A DNA stretch of 39,451 bases from the IMG/VR virus record IMGVR_UViG_3300032299_001764, positions 1 through 39,451 of that record. One strand, given 5' to 3'. The notes beneath the pieces were generated by a model that was not told the DNA's origin, searched no databases, and saw only the letters and a list, made by a program, of their open reading frames with translations. Below are positions 24,645-32,347 of this stretch, in pieces (the stretch's first letter is position 1; each line of letters begins with the position of its first letter). Made by a program: the position numbers and the translations under genes. This stretch comes from a virus.

Positions 24645-25976
24645 TTAGGCGACGTTCTCGCTGTCAGCGGTCACGCCGTCCAAAAGTTGCTCTTCTTCGT
24701 CGGCATCACGTTCGGACGAGAAAATCCCGCCGCGCTGGCCGTTCTCGAAATAGGTTTCCCAAGACATGCCGCCTTGCGAATAGACGCCGAACAGCGCCGC
24801 AAAGTCCTGCGGCGACATGGTGCGATCCATCAGATCCTTGGGCGGCGTGACCACGATGTCATTTTCGGGCAGGCCCATAATCATCGCCGCATTTTTCAGA
24901 CTGCGCTCAAGGATCAAGGCGCTGTTCTGTGCCACGCTTGTCAGTGTCGCGCTTTCGCTGGCATAGCGCAGACGCTTGGCCTCGCCGCTTTCTGCCCCCT
25001 GTGCCGTTTGTTCAAACAACCGCGCACCAGCTTGCACCGCCGCCTCGCGCTGGCGGGTCATAGCCTCGTCATGGGCATCGATGCCGGCGCACGTGGGCGA
25101 GACGTATTTGAGGTCAACCGGTAGCCCCTCGGTACCCCTCATTTCGTGAATGACACCCGCGCCGATGGTGTTCGGCCCGTCACCATTGATCGCGACAAGC
25201 GTTTCCTGCCCGCTCATAAATAGCTGGTGCCGGTAGTCCGCCGAAAGCTGATAGAACGACAGCGCAGCGCGGGCCACGCCGATCAGGGGCGGCGCTTCGA
25301 TGCGCGGCGAAAGGTCAAGTGCAGAGCCGACCACGAACGGGATGCGAGGCAGCACGCCGCCGCCACGCGCCCGCACAGTGACTTCCTCAATGACATTGCC
25401 GTACTCATCAAGGATCACCGGCTTATAGCCGCCCTCCTCGATGCTCAGCACCATGTAGCGTTCAAGCTGCTCCCAAACGAAGCCTTTGCGCGTCATCGTG
25501 GTTTCGTCGAGAACCCACCAGTCTTGATCCCAATTGATCAGCTTGTCGCGGCGATAGCCTGCGAAATACGGGTTGCCCTTGTCTTTGGGCGCATCGGTCA
25601 GAACGCCATAAGAGCCGATCACAAGCAATTCGCGGGTGATGCGGCGCGCAAAGGCTTCAAGCGGCAAGCCTTGACTGTCCGCGTCCTCCCAGAGATACTC
25701 CATCGCAGGCGGCATTTCGATTTGCCACTCTTGCCCGTGAATGATCCCGATCATCGCCCCTATGGACGGCGCCAGGAACTCAGGGAACTGCGCGCGGGAC
25801 TTGTATGCCTCATACATTTCCGCGCCGCTGTCCTGCGCAGCGAAGCCTGAAGGCATTGGCAGATAATGCGTGCCCCGCGACTTCATTTGCCCTTCACCGT
25901 CCATACAGTCGCGCATCAACTCCCACTCGGCGCGGCGGATCGTGGTAACAGCAGGATGAAGGGTCTTGACCGACAT
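24645..25976 (-). CDS. Portal protein (DUF4055 family)
   Basis: A 443-aa protein matching the DUF4055 portal group: HPAVTTIRRAEWELMRDCMD at the start, FLAPSIGAMIGIIHGQ near residues 68-83, and SGEAKRLRYASESATLTSVA near 330-349. It forms the dodecameric ring at the capsid vertex. It starts 2 nt after the large terminase stop. The acidic C-terminus is typical. Confidence 0.9.
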   Translation of the reverse strand: MSVKTLHPAVTTIRRAEWELMRDCMDGEGQMKSRGTHYLPMPSGFAAQDSGAEMYEAYKSRAQFPEFLAPSIGAMIGIIHGQEWQIEMPPAMEYLWEDADSQGLPLEAFARRITRELLVIGSYGVLTDAPKDKGNPYFAGYRRDKLINWDQDWWVLDETTMTRKGFVWEQLERYMVLSIEEGGYKPVILDEYGNVIEEVTVRARGGGVLPRIPFVVGSALDLSPRIEAPPLIGVARAALSFYQLSADYRHQLFMSGQETLVAINGDGPNTIGAGVIHEMRGTEGLPVDLKYVSPTCAGIDAHDEAMTRQREAAVQAGARLFEQTAQGAESGEAKRLRYASESATLTSVAQNSALILERSLKNAAMIMGLPENDIVVTPPKDLMDRTMSPQDFAALFGVYSQGGMSWETYFENGQRGGIFSSERDADEEEQLLDGVTADSENVA

Positions 25977-25978
25977 AC

Positions 25979-27211
25979 TCAGTAAGCCCCCTTCACGGCG
26001 CGGGTTTTGCTTTCCATCCTGCCTTTGATCAGAGGCGCGATGGCGTAGCGGATTGCGTCAATCGCATGGTTGTTTGCGTCGATGATTTCAGGCTTGATGT
26101 CGCCCGTCAGCCTGTCCGTAGCGTGCGAATACAACCGGAACTCACGGGCTGTGCCTGGGCAATCAGGGTGAACGACAATCTTTTCATGGCCCCGCATGTA
26201 GCGGACACCTTCCATCACGCTGTTCGGCCATTTCTTGACCGGCTCGATGCGAGGAAGTCCGTTGCGGGCAAGGTAGCTAATCGTTTTTGGCTCGGCGCTG
26301 TCTGCGCGGGCAGCATATTCAGCAATGCGGGGAAGGCGCTCTTTAATGAAAGCCGTCGTGCCGTCTATTTCGATCCCGGTCTTGTATGCCTCGCGGCGCA
26401 CGTAAAGGCAGTTCGCGTGGATCCAGACCTCAACCGCTGCCAGCGGGTCAGGCCGAAACCCGAAGTCGATCCCGTAATATGGCCCGTCCCAACCGGCACC
26501 CGGCTCGAACTCATCAACGATGAACTTGCCCGAGAACACCTGCGCTTCGGTGAGGGTGAGGAAAGCCCCCTCCCATACGTGTTCGTAAGTCTCGGGCCTT
26601 AGCCGCTGATCGTCGAGACGCTCTTGCTCAAGCACCTCGGGAAACCAAGGATTATCCCGCCAGTTAATTTGCGTGACAATGCAATTGCTGGGCGGGTTTT
26701 CGATGAAACGCCGATGCGTTGCGCTCTCAGGGCTTTCCGGGTTGTAGCTCACCCAATTCTCTGACCCGCCCTCACGGATCGTCGGGATCAGCTTTCGCCA
26801 AGCACCCTCCGAAACACCCTCGCCTTCATCTGTCCAATTGAGCAGAATGCGGGCTTTGGACTTGATGCTGTCGAGATTGTGCCGCAACCCAGCGAACGCA
26901 TAAGACACGCGCCGGTTTTTCGTGCGGACGTACTTTTCGCCGATCTCGTAATAGTCGTGCAACCAAGGCTCAGACCGGATTGCCGCCTTGATTTCCTCAA
27001 GCGAACTTTCGTCCAGTGAGTTGAGGTGTTCGCGCGATGCCAGGATGACACCCTCGCGACCTTCCTCAGCAAACTGATACCCCTTGACCGCTGTCATCTT
27101 CGCAAGACTGCGAGTTTTGCCAGAACCGCGCCCGCCGTGGAAAACGCGGTGTCTTGCCGGCTGCGCAAAATTAGCGATGATCTTGGGCGGCAGTTCTAAC
27201 TCAATCTCCAT
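25979..27211 (-). CDS. Terminase large subunit (PBSX type)
   Basis: A 410-aa packaging ATPase-nuclease. Walker A GGRGSGKT at 26-33, Walker B ILLNWTDE with Asp128-Glu129, and nuclease acidic residues in YGIDFGFRPDP, RADSAEP and the final NNHAIDAIRYA motif. The pattern matches Terminase_3/PBSX-type enzymes, usually headful (pac) packagers, though this should not be read as proof of pac ends. It overlaps the small subunit gene by 11 nt. Confidence 0.95.
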   Translation of the reverse strand: MEIELELPPKIIANFAQPARHRVFHGGRGSGKTRSLAKMTAVKGYQFAEEGREGVILASREHLNSLDESSLEEIKAAIRSEPWLHDYYEIGEKYVRTKNRRVSYAFAGLRHNLDSIKSKARILLNWTDEGEGVSEGAWRKLIPTIREGGSENWVSYNPESPESATHRRFIENPPSNCIVTQINWRDNPWFPEVLEQERLDDQRLRPETYEHVWEGAFLTLTEAQVFSGKFIVDEFEPGAGWDGPYYGIDFGFRPDPLAAVEVWIHANCLYVRREAYKTGIEIDGTTAFIKERLPRIAEYAARADSAEPKTISYLARNGLPRIEPVKKWPNSVMEGVRYMRGHEKIVVHPDCPGTAREFRLYSHATDRLTGDIKPEIIDANNHAIDAIRYAIAPLIKGRMESKTRAVKGAY

Positions 27212-27497
27212 CTGCGAGCTTCGGCGCGATCAACCTGATCACAGTCGGCTTTTCGCTCATGCTGCCATCGGTCGAGGTGTGGTCAACCGCAGACAGCTTG
27301 GCGTGGACGTAGGGCGCGGCCTTGTTTGCCGCGTCGAGCCTGACCGACTGCTCTAGCGTTTCATCCCGCAGAACCGAAAGCATGTAGTCCAAGGGGGTCA
27401 GGCCCGCCTTCTTGGCTGCTTCGGCCTGCTCGATGGTTTTTTTGTTGCGCGCACCTTTAGGGCGACCAGCGCCCGCGCGCCTTCCGCCTTCAGGCAT
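27201..27497 (-). CDS. Probable terminase small subunit
   Basis: A 98-aa protein with a basic Gly-rich start (GRRAGAGRPKGARNKKT, an AT-hook-like DNA-binding segment), then LTPLDYMLSVLRDE and AANKAAPYVHAKLSAV. This pattern is often found directly upstream of PBSX-type large terminases. AAGGAAA lies upstream of the ATG at 27497; a GTG at 27500 is an alternative. The role would be recognition of the packaging site. Confidence 0.78.
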   Translation of the reverse strand: MPEGGRRAGAGRPKGARNKKTIEQAEAAKKAGLTPLDYMLSVLRDETLEQSVRLDAANKAAPYVHAKLSAVDHTSTDGSMSEKPTVIRLIAPKLADGD

Positions 27498-27549
27498 CAC
27501 GAATTTCCTTTGATTTTAAATTTGCCCGCGACCACGTGCGGATTGCGCC

Positions 27550-27663
27550 TTACCGCCACAGCTTACCAATGCCCGCGCCGATCATTAACACCGCTATGCC
27601 TGCAAGACTGCCAACCAGAAATAGGGCTGTTGCTATGCAGAGGCAGATTGAGGCGAGGCGCAT
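27550..27663 (-). CDS. 37-aa membrane protein
   Basis: ATG 27663 to TAA 27550, preceded by a strong AGGAGG about 7 nt upstream. The product (MRLASICLCIATALFL...) is one hydrophobic helix with a short basic end. It is the first gene after the non-coding gap at the early/late junction and is followed by the terminases. The excellent ribosome site and clean single-helix design suggest a real gene; function unknown. Confidence 0.7.
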   Translation of the reverse strand: MRLASICLCIATALFLVGSLAGIAVLMIGAGIGKLWR

Positions 27664-27899
27664 TGACTGGCCTCCTAACAATGCCCCAACGGTCGGAACC
27701 AAAGGGGTGGCCAACGCAGTGCAATGGCCGTAGGTTCGCCCGCTACGAACTGCCGCTGTGCATTACTCGCTCGGCTGTCGAGGGGCAGGCCTTGGCGCGA
27801 AGCCGCTGGCCTAACAAGAAGCGCGCCCGAAGCTATAAGCCGCGAGCGCGCAAATCTCCATTATGTTTCGCAGCGGCATAAATTAAATCGGCCCTAAAG
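27664..27899. other. 236-nt non-coding gap at early/late junction
   Basis: No convincing gene on either strand; the short frames lack ribosome sites and protein-like composition. The gap separates the early operon end (27900) from the first late gene (27663), so it is the natural place for a late promoter and leader. A possible GC-rich stem-loop lies around 27793-27828 (GGCGCG pairing with CGCGCC). A candidate promoter is given separately. Confidence 0.5.
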
Positions 27900-27903
27900 T
27901 CAA
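27875..27903 (-). promoter_or_regulatory. Candidate late promoter
   Basis: On the minus strand TTGACT (27903-27898) is followed after exactly 17 nt by TATGCC (27880-27875). The -35 matches 5/6 of the consensus, the -10 only 3/6. It overlaps the stop of the 185-aa gene and precedes the gap before the late genes. A regulator-assisted late promoter often has such a weak -10. Confidence 0.35.
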
Positions 27904-28457
27904 CCCCCGTTGGCGAGAATATTGAGCGGGTCGAGCGCGCGCTGTAATGCCTCGGCACAATGGGTAGGGATCGGCTCGCCGCGCTTCTTCGCCCACAGTG
28001 CTGCATCAAGCCAATTCGGGCCATTGTCGGGATGCACGTCAATCACAAGTTGGTCGAAGGCGCGCCGGACGCTTTGCCCCATGCCGTTGACGAAGCGCAG
28101 AACGTCCTCAAGCCATTCCTCGCGCCGCTTAATGCGCTGGTGGTCAAGCGATGCCACACCTCCGCCCGTCTTGTCCCCTAGGGTGCATTGATAGCGGCCT
28201 GTCTCATAAGCCTGCCAGTAGGCGTTGGCAATTTTGCGCGCTGTATCCAGCATGGCCTTGGCTTCGGCTCCCTGGCCTAGCAGGCCCGCCCTGTAAGCCC
28301 TGCCGATAGCGTCGGCGCCGTCTGGCCCGTAAAGCACCTGCATGGCTTGTGCGCGCTCTGTGCCTTTGTCAAAGGTCACTGGCGGGATGGCGGCGCGGGA
28401 CAGGCGACCGGAAGGTGTACGCTTGCCGGGTTTCTTCTTGCGGCCTCGGGCGCTCAT
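27900..28457 (-). CDS. Last early gene, possible late regulator
   Basis: A 185-aa protein with a very basic N-terminus (RGRKKKPGKRTPSGRLSR at about 4-21), a GRAYRAGLLGQGAEAKAMLD helix in the middle and DQLVIDVHPDNGPNW near 136-150. Proteins with this basic start occur in alphaproteobacterial prophages without known function. It is the final gene before the late region, the place of Q-type antiterminators or late activators. That role is inferred from position only; no zinc or classical HTH motif is visible. Confidence 0.7.
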   Translation of the reverse strand: MSARGRKKKPGKRTPSGRLSRAAIPPVTFDKGTERAQAMQVLYGPDGADAIGRAYRAGLLGQGAEAKAMLDTARKIANAYWQAYETGRYQCTLGDKTGGGVASLDHQRIKRREEWLEDVLRFVNGMGQSVRRAFDQLVIDVHPDNGPNWLDAALWAKKRGEPIPTHCAEALQRALDPLNILANGG

Positions 28458-28678
28458 ACCTTACCTCCATCGGTCGCGGGCTTGATGTGTTCGCCGCGTT
28501 CGATTGCGCAGGCCAACGCGTTAAAGGTGTTGCGAATTGAGCAAAGTGCAGCAGTCTCCATTGAGATCGCCTTCGCCTCCGCCCGCAGCCATGCCACCAC
28601 AGCGGCGCGCTCTTGCAGGCGGACGGCTTCGTGATCTGCCTCACCGGCTGCGATTATCTTTTCCATGCGGTCAGTCAC
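28454..28678 (-). CDS. Small phage protein, unknown
   Basis: A 74-aa helical protein starting, in my reading, at GTG 28678, because AGGAGG lies 6 nt upstream; the ATG at 28666 is too far from that site. It contains AAVVAWLRAEAKAISMETAALC and SIRNTFNALACAIERGEH. Overlaps both neighbours by a few bases. No family recognised; typical of small early phage proteins. Confidence 0.7.
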   Translation of the reverse strand: MTDRMEKIIAAGEADHEAVRLQERAAVVAWLRAEAKAISMETAALCSIRNTFNALACAIERGEHIKPATDGGKV

Positions 28679-28856
28679 CGGCTTCCTCCTCATCTTTCCG
28701 CCGCTGGATCAGCATGGCCTCGGCGCGCTTGTACAATCCGGTTCCGTCAAGCTCCCCAGCGTCGATTGCCTTGCAGAATGACGGGGGCAGCATGGTCTTG
28801 ACTAGCTCACGGGCTTCTAGGGTGTCGGATAGGGCAAAGGTGTTTGGGTCGGTCAT
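28671..28856 (-). CDS. Small phage protein, unknown
   Basis: A 61-aa hydrophilic protein from ATG 28856 (AAGGA about 7 nt upstream). MLPPSFCKAIDAGELDGTGL in the centre and a charged end QRRKDEEEAGD. It overlaps the next gene by 8 nt. Translation coupling is likely. Function unknown. Confidence 0.7.
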   Translation of the reverse strand: MTDPNTFALSDTLEARELVKTMLPPSFCKAIDAGELDGTGLYKRAEAMLIQRRKDEEEAGD

Positions 28857-28873
28857 GTGGGTTCCTTTCCGGC

Positions 28874-29185
28874 TCAAGGGTGACGCTTCAAAAGCTCGGG
28901 ATCACTCAACCACTCGGCCAAGGAGACGATTGCGCGATCAGTCTCTTCCACCATGCCATCGGGCCTGAGGATGCAGACGAACTCGCCAATGGGTTCGCCA
29001 AAAATGTCAGTAGTGACGGCGTGAGCCGATGTTTCGGACTTCAGGCCGTCGCGTTCGATTGTGATGCACCAGGCGATGATTGCATCCTTGCGGAAGGCAA
29101 CGCTGCCCCGCTCGTCACGATAGGGCAGCAACTTGAAGAACCTCGGCTGTGCCGGAATTATCGTGTGTGTGGCGGCCTCTTCCAT
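28874..29185 (-). CDS. Small phage protein, unknown
   Basis: A 103-aa protein with alternating beta-type segments (FFKLLPYRDERGSVAFRKDA, IAWCITIERDG) and a helical end (IVSLAEWLSDPELL). The ATG at 29185 is about 7 nt from AGGA; the ATG at 29191 is too close to it. It follows the palindrome/hexamer region after the primase-helicase. No family recognised. Confidence 0.7.
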   Translation of the reverse strand: MEEAATHTIIPAQPRFFKLLPYRDERGSVAFRKDAIIAWCITIERDGLKSETSAHAVTTDIFGEPIGEFVCILRPDGMVEETDRAIVSLAEWLSDPELLKRHP

Positions 29186-29232
29186 TGTCATTTCCTTTCA
29201 CATTGCGGCATTCGCTGACTGGGGGCGGACAC

Positions 29233-29258
29233 CGGACATTCTCTAAAGAGAATGTCCG
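29233..29258. promoter_or_regulatory. 26-bp palindrome (CGGACATTCTCT-AA-AGAGAATGTCCG)
   Basis: Two perfect 12-bp arms around a 2-nt centre. It lies in the only sizeable non-coding gap of the replication region (29186-29298), just 3' of the primase-helicase. No T tract follows, so a terminator is unlikely. Each arm ends in the CGGACA/TGTCCG hexamer repeated nearby. A dimeric protein operator or cruciform-forming origin element fits. Confidence 0.7.
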
Positions 29259-29442
29259 TTTGTCCGCGCTATCCCAGCCTTGTCCGGTTTTTGTCCGCTC
29301 AATTGTCCGCCCCTGTCCGGGCAAGCATCACGTAGGTGCCTTGCATCTCTATTTTCCCTTTCTTTTCCAATGCGCTACGGATGCGCCGGAACTGGCGTCC
29401 GGCAGTGTCCGCATTGTCCGCCGAAATTGTCCGCCCTGTCCG
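29253..29442 (+). repeat. TGTCCG hexamer array (10 copies)
   Basis: TGTCCG starts at 29253, 29261, 29281, 29292, 29304, 29314, 29406, 29415, 29428 and 29437, all in the same orientation, with spacing mostly 8-13 nt. Reverse copies lie at 29233 and 29479. The array runs from the gap into the last codons of the primase-helicase gene. Iteron-like binding sites for a replication or regulatory protein are a reasonable guess. Confidence 0.6.
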
Positions 29443-31296
29443 CAAGGCCTCTTTCCACGCCTCGGAACAAACCAAGCCCGGACAATCCGAAATTTCGCCT
29501 GTTTCGGGGTCAATTTGTTGTTCCTCGATAAGGCGGATCAGCCCCATGATGGCGGCGGTTTCAGACTTATTGAGGCCTTCGGTAATGCTGTGGCGCGGCT
29601 CTTCGTCGGTAATCTCGACAAGGCAGGTGGTGACAATCTTGCCGCGCTTGTCCTCGCCAATCGGCACGGGGATCAGCTTGAAGCGCACCTGCACATTATC
29701 CTCGCCATCCTTTTGCTTGAGCGTGGTGGCGGTCTTGATGTCGCCAGCTTCGACAAGGATGGTGGTGTCCACGTTGCCGCGCAGGGACGAGTGTCCACGC
29801 AGATCGCGGCTCTCTTGATCTTTGGGGCGGTGATGAACGACAAGGGTGAGGCAGGTGAAGGCCGAGGCAACGCGCTGGCAGTTGTTGACGTAGTTCACCA
29901 TGTCATCAGTGTTTTCCTTGCCCGCACCGAAGGTCTTGGAGAGCGTGTCCAGCACGATCATGGCGGGCTTCACGCCCTTGGCTTCAGTCGCTACTCGGAT
30001 TGTCTGGATCAGGGCTTGAACGTCCCCATCCTCGGCCTGCATGTCGATAGGCGTGGCGATGTAAGCAAGCGGCGCGTCCGGTGCGATCTCTCCGTTCTCG
30101 CGCATGGCATACATGCGATTGCGGAAGCCCGTAGCGCCTTCAGCCACTACATAGACGACAAGCCCGCGCTCAACGTGCCGACCGGCCCATTCCTTGCCCG
30201 ATGCTATGTGCGCCGCCATGTGGAGCGCAAGGAAGCTCTTGCCGCTGCCTGGGTGGCCATAGACGGCGGCAATGCCGGACGAAGGAAGCCAATCGTCAAT
30301 TAGCCAGAAGCCATCAATGACGGGCTTGGCTTCGCCCGCCCATTCAAGCGGGAGTGGCGCAAGTTGCTGCGCGGTCGGGGCCTCGGCTTGCCCCAAATAC
30401 CGCCCCGGCTCGTCTGTGTCGGCTGCATCCCAGCCTTGCGGGGCATCCTCGGGCGGCTCGACCAGGGTGATGTCCGCTGCAATGTCCTTAAGCGCCTGCG
30501 CCACCCCCGCAGCAAACTTGCGCCCCGGCTCGTCCGCGTCCGGCCAGATCGTCACCTTCTTGCCCTGAAGCGGCGTGAGGTCGGTGCGATCTAAAGGCGA
30601 GTTGGAGCCGCCCATGACGCAGGTAGCTTCGATGCCACGATCTATGAGCGCCTGCGCGGCTTTCTCGCCTTCCACGAACACCACGGACGGGCTGCGCAGA
30701 ATGCCAGGAATATTGTAAAGCGGCCTGATGTCGGGATTGCCGTAGCGACGCTTAACAGCATCCCACGGCAGGAACTCTTTGGAGCCGGGTTCCGGCTCGA
30801 AGCGGTAAACCGTGGCAACGATTGAGCCTTCGGCATCGGTGTAGTGCCAAGAGCCAACGGGCGGGCCTAGATCGCGCTCAACCTTCTTGAGCTTGCGCAC
30901 AAGCTGCGCGCGTTGATAGTTGACCTCGGGGCGCTGCCCCTTGCCGACCCACTCAGACAGGTCTTGCAGGGCTTGGGGGAAGGCCACGCCCCGCGCAGCC
31001 ATGTAGAGGCCGATAAGATCGCCGCCCTTTTGCGAAGGGTCGGCAAAATCTTTCCAGAGGCCGCGCTTCGCGCCCTTGGTTTCAATCTTGAGCGAAGTGC
31101 CGGGGGAGCCGTAAACGTCACCGACTAGGATTTGATTGCGGGTGACGATGGCGGAAGGGAAAAGCCAAGCGGAAAATTGCTCGACCTCTTGTACAAGGCC
31201 CGCCAGCACTTTGTCCTTGTCGGGCGCGTCATCGCGGGCGAGGAAAGCCTCAAGCTCTTTTTCGCGCAGCGCGTTGTTAAAGTCTAACACGTTCAT
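29299..31296 (-). CDS. Primase-helicase (TOPRIM plus RepA-like ATPase)
   Basis: A 665-aa replication protein. An N-terminal domain (about 1-120) resembles the front of primases (GLWKDFADPSQKGGDLIGL at 79-97) but has no Cys zinc motif. TOPRIM follows with VEGEK at 208-212 (Glu209) and PDADEPG at 252-258 (Asp253, Asp255). A RecA/RepA-type helicase domain has Walker A GHPGSGKS at 347-354 and Walker B IVLDTLSKTF near 428-437. A winged-helix-like C-terminus ends the protein. It primes and unwinds phage DNA; a RepA-like hexamer is expected. The TGTCCG array starts in its 3' end. Confidence 0.9.
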   Translation of the reverse strand: MNVLDFNNALREKELEAFLARDDAPDKDKVLAGLVQEVEQFSAWLFPSAIVTRNQILVGDVYGSPGTSLKIETKGAKRGLWKDFADPSQKGGDLIGLYMAARGVAFPQALQDLSEWVGKGQRPEVNYQRAQLVRKLKKVERDLGPPVGSWHYTDAEGSIVATVYRFEPEPGSKEFLPWDAVKRRYGNPDIRPLYNIPGILRSPSVVFVEGEKAAQALIDRGIEATCVMGGSNSPLDRTDLTPLQGKKVTIWPDADEPGRKFAAGVAQALKDIAADITLVEPPEDAPQGWDAADTDEPGRYLGQAEAPTAQQLAPLPLEWAGEAKPVIDGFWLIDDWLPSSGIAAVYGHPGSGKSFLALHMAAHIASGKEWAGRHVERGLVVYVVAEGATGFRNRMYAMRENGEIAPDAPLAYIATPIDMQAEDGDVQALIQTIRVATEAKGVKPAMIVLDTLSKTFGAGKENTDDMVNYVNNCQRVASAFTCLTLVVHHRPKDQESRDLRGHSSLRGNVDTTILVEAGDIKTATTLKQKDGEDNVQVRFKLIPVPIGEDKRGKIVTTCLVEITDEEPRHSITEGLNKSETAAIMGLIRLIEEQQIDPETGEISDCPGLVCSEAWKEALRTGRTISADNADTAGRQFRRIRSALEKKGKIEMQGTYVMLARTGADN

Positions 31297-31302
31297 TATC
31301 AG

Positions 31303-31321
31303 AACCTTAAAAAAGAAGGTT
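31303..31321 (-). promoter_or_regulatory. Hairpin over primase-helicase ribosome site
   Basis: AACCTT and AAGGTT form a 6-bp stem with a 7-nt T-rich loop just upstream of the ATG at 31296. The probable Shine-Dalgarno AAGG lies in the 3' arm, so folding could limit translation. The stem is short and AU-rich, so the effect may be modest. Confidence 0.4.
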
Positions 31322-31341
31322 AACGCGCTTGGGCAAATTTT

Positions 31342-32070
31342 TTAGGCCCAGCAGGTCTCCCTAAAGTCGCAGAACTTGCATTTGTAAAAGTCGCCGGAAG
31401 CGTAGGGACGCGGCAGCATCTCACCCGCTTCCACGGCTTGCAGCACTTGCACGCCTCGGTCGGTGCATTCCTGCGCCAGCTTGGGATCGAAGTGGACTAG
31501 CTCGGCGTAAAGCTGCCCGTTGTCCGCATTCTCAGCGGTGAACAGAGCGGGCGCTTCGGTGAGTTGGAAGTAGGCCTGATACGTAGCAATCTGCCCCGCA
31601 TAGACAGGCTTTTCCTTGCGCACGCCGTTCTTGTTGACCGCCTGCCAGGCCTTGTTGCCGAGGCACTTGTGTTCCCACAGAGCGGGCGTTTTCATGTCAA
31701 TGGGCGCGGCAGTAATCACGCCGTCCGCGTGTCCCCTGATGCGCCCACCTGCGGTTTCAAAGCCAAGCTGCCCGCCTTGCTGGCGTTCGGTGACGATCTC
31801 GAAACCCGCCAGCCTGAAGCGACGGATCATGCGGCCCTCGCTGTCATGGCCCCGGTCGAAGATGCGCAGCACCTCGCCGGGGAAGCCGCGCTCCTTGGGC
31901 GTGCCGAGATATTCGTATTGCAGCATCCGCGCGCACTCTTCGCCAAGGCGGGAGCCGCCAAGGTAAGGGCGGCGCGGTGCCGCTTGATTGTCGCGCTCCA
32001 TTGCCGCGTTGATCGTGGCGGCGAACAAGTCGCTAAATGCGTCCTTGGGGGTGCGGTTGAAGTCGAGCAT
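31342..32070 (-). CDS. Cas4-like Fe-S PD-(D/E)XK exonuclease
   Basis: A 242-aa nuclease. The active site pattern is clear: GHADG with Asp116, WEHK with Glu133 and Lys135, QIATYQAYF with Gln160 and Tyr164. Cys46 and a C-terminal CKFCDFRETC (Cys231, 234, 240) would bind a 4Fe-4S cluster as in Cas4/AddB nucleases. It sits beside Sak4-like and ssDNA-binding-like genes, so it probably resects DNA ends for phage recombination. No CRISPR genes are near. The ATG at 32070 overlaps the upstream stop (TGATG). Confidence 0.88.
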   Translation of the reverse strand: MLDFNRTPKDAFSDLFAATINAAMERDNQAAPRRPYLGGSRLGEECARMLQYEYLGTPKERGFPGEVLRIFDRGHDSEGRMIRRFRLAGFEIVTERQQGGQLGFETAGGRIRGHADGVITAAPIDMKTPALWEHKCLGNKAWQAVNKNGVRKEKPVYAGQIATYQAYFQLTEAPALFTAENADNGQLYAELVHFDPKLAQECTDRGVQVLQAVEAGEMLPRPYASGDFYKCKFCDFRETCWA

Positions 32071-32276
32071 CAATAAGGTATCCTGCCCGCTTCGGTTTGA
32101 TAGTGGGCTTCCAAAGCCTCACGAAACCCGCGCACAGTGACAGCGCACAGCGCCAGCACTTCATCGCGCGACAGATCGTTGAAGGCCTTGCTGCCGATGC
32201 CCTGCGCAGCGACTGCCGCGCCCAGCTTCGGCAACATGGCCTGAAGCGCGTCTATTTCGTCTTTTGTATAGGTCAT
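32070..32276 (-). CDS. Small recombination-operon protein
   Basis: A 68-aa protein from ATG 32276 (GGAG 6 nt upstream). It is helical, with EIDALQAMLPKLGAAVAAQG and FNDLSRDEVLALCAVTVRGF, ending RIPY. It resembles small proteins I have seen in alphaproteobacterial phages near nuclease genes but without function. It is coupled to the nuclease gene by TGATG. Confidence 0.7.
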   Translation of the reverse strand: MTYTKDEIDALQAMLPKLGAAVAAQGIGSKAFNDLSRDEVLALCAVTVRGFREALEAHYQTEAGRIPY

Positions 32277-32297
32277 GCCATTCTCCCACGCTGGAAG

Positions 32298-32340
32298 GCA
32301 GGCGCGCCTGCACGGCCAAGAACAGCCAAGGCAGGCGCGC
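32298..32340. repeat. Inverted/direct repeat with 14-bp palindrome
   Basis: GCAGGCGCGCCTGC (32298-32311) is a perfect palindrome. Its right part also pairs with GCAGGCGCGC (32331-32340) over 19 nt, and AAGGCAGGCGCGC is directly repeated 33 bp apart (32295, 32328). It lies between the ssDNA-binding-like gene and the 68-aa gene. It could fold as a transcript hairpin; no T tract is present. Confidence 0.5.
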
Positions 32341-32347
32341 TCGCTCA

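Noticed and set aside
27670-27825. Integron attC-like CCTAAC motifs
   Set aside because: Both motifs are in the same orientation with no matching GTTRRRY partner, so no attC fold can form.
27510-27881. 123-codon plus-strand frame in the early/late gap
   Set aside because: Overlaps the 37-aa gene, which has a perfect ribosome site; composition looks like random basic sequence and no upstream signal exists.
29149-30303. 384-codon plus-strand frame opposite the primase-helicase
   Set aside because: Complementary to a gene with clear TOPRIM and Walker motifs; no protein features of its own.
31342-32070. CRISPR Cas4
   Set aside because: No CRISPR repeats or other cas genes in the window; the Fe-S nuclease sits with phage recombination genes.
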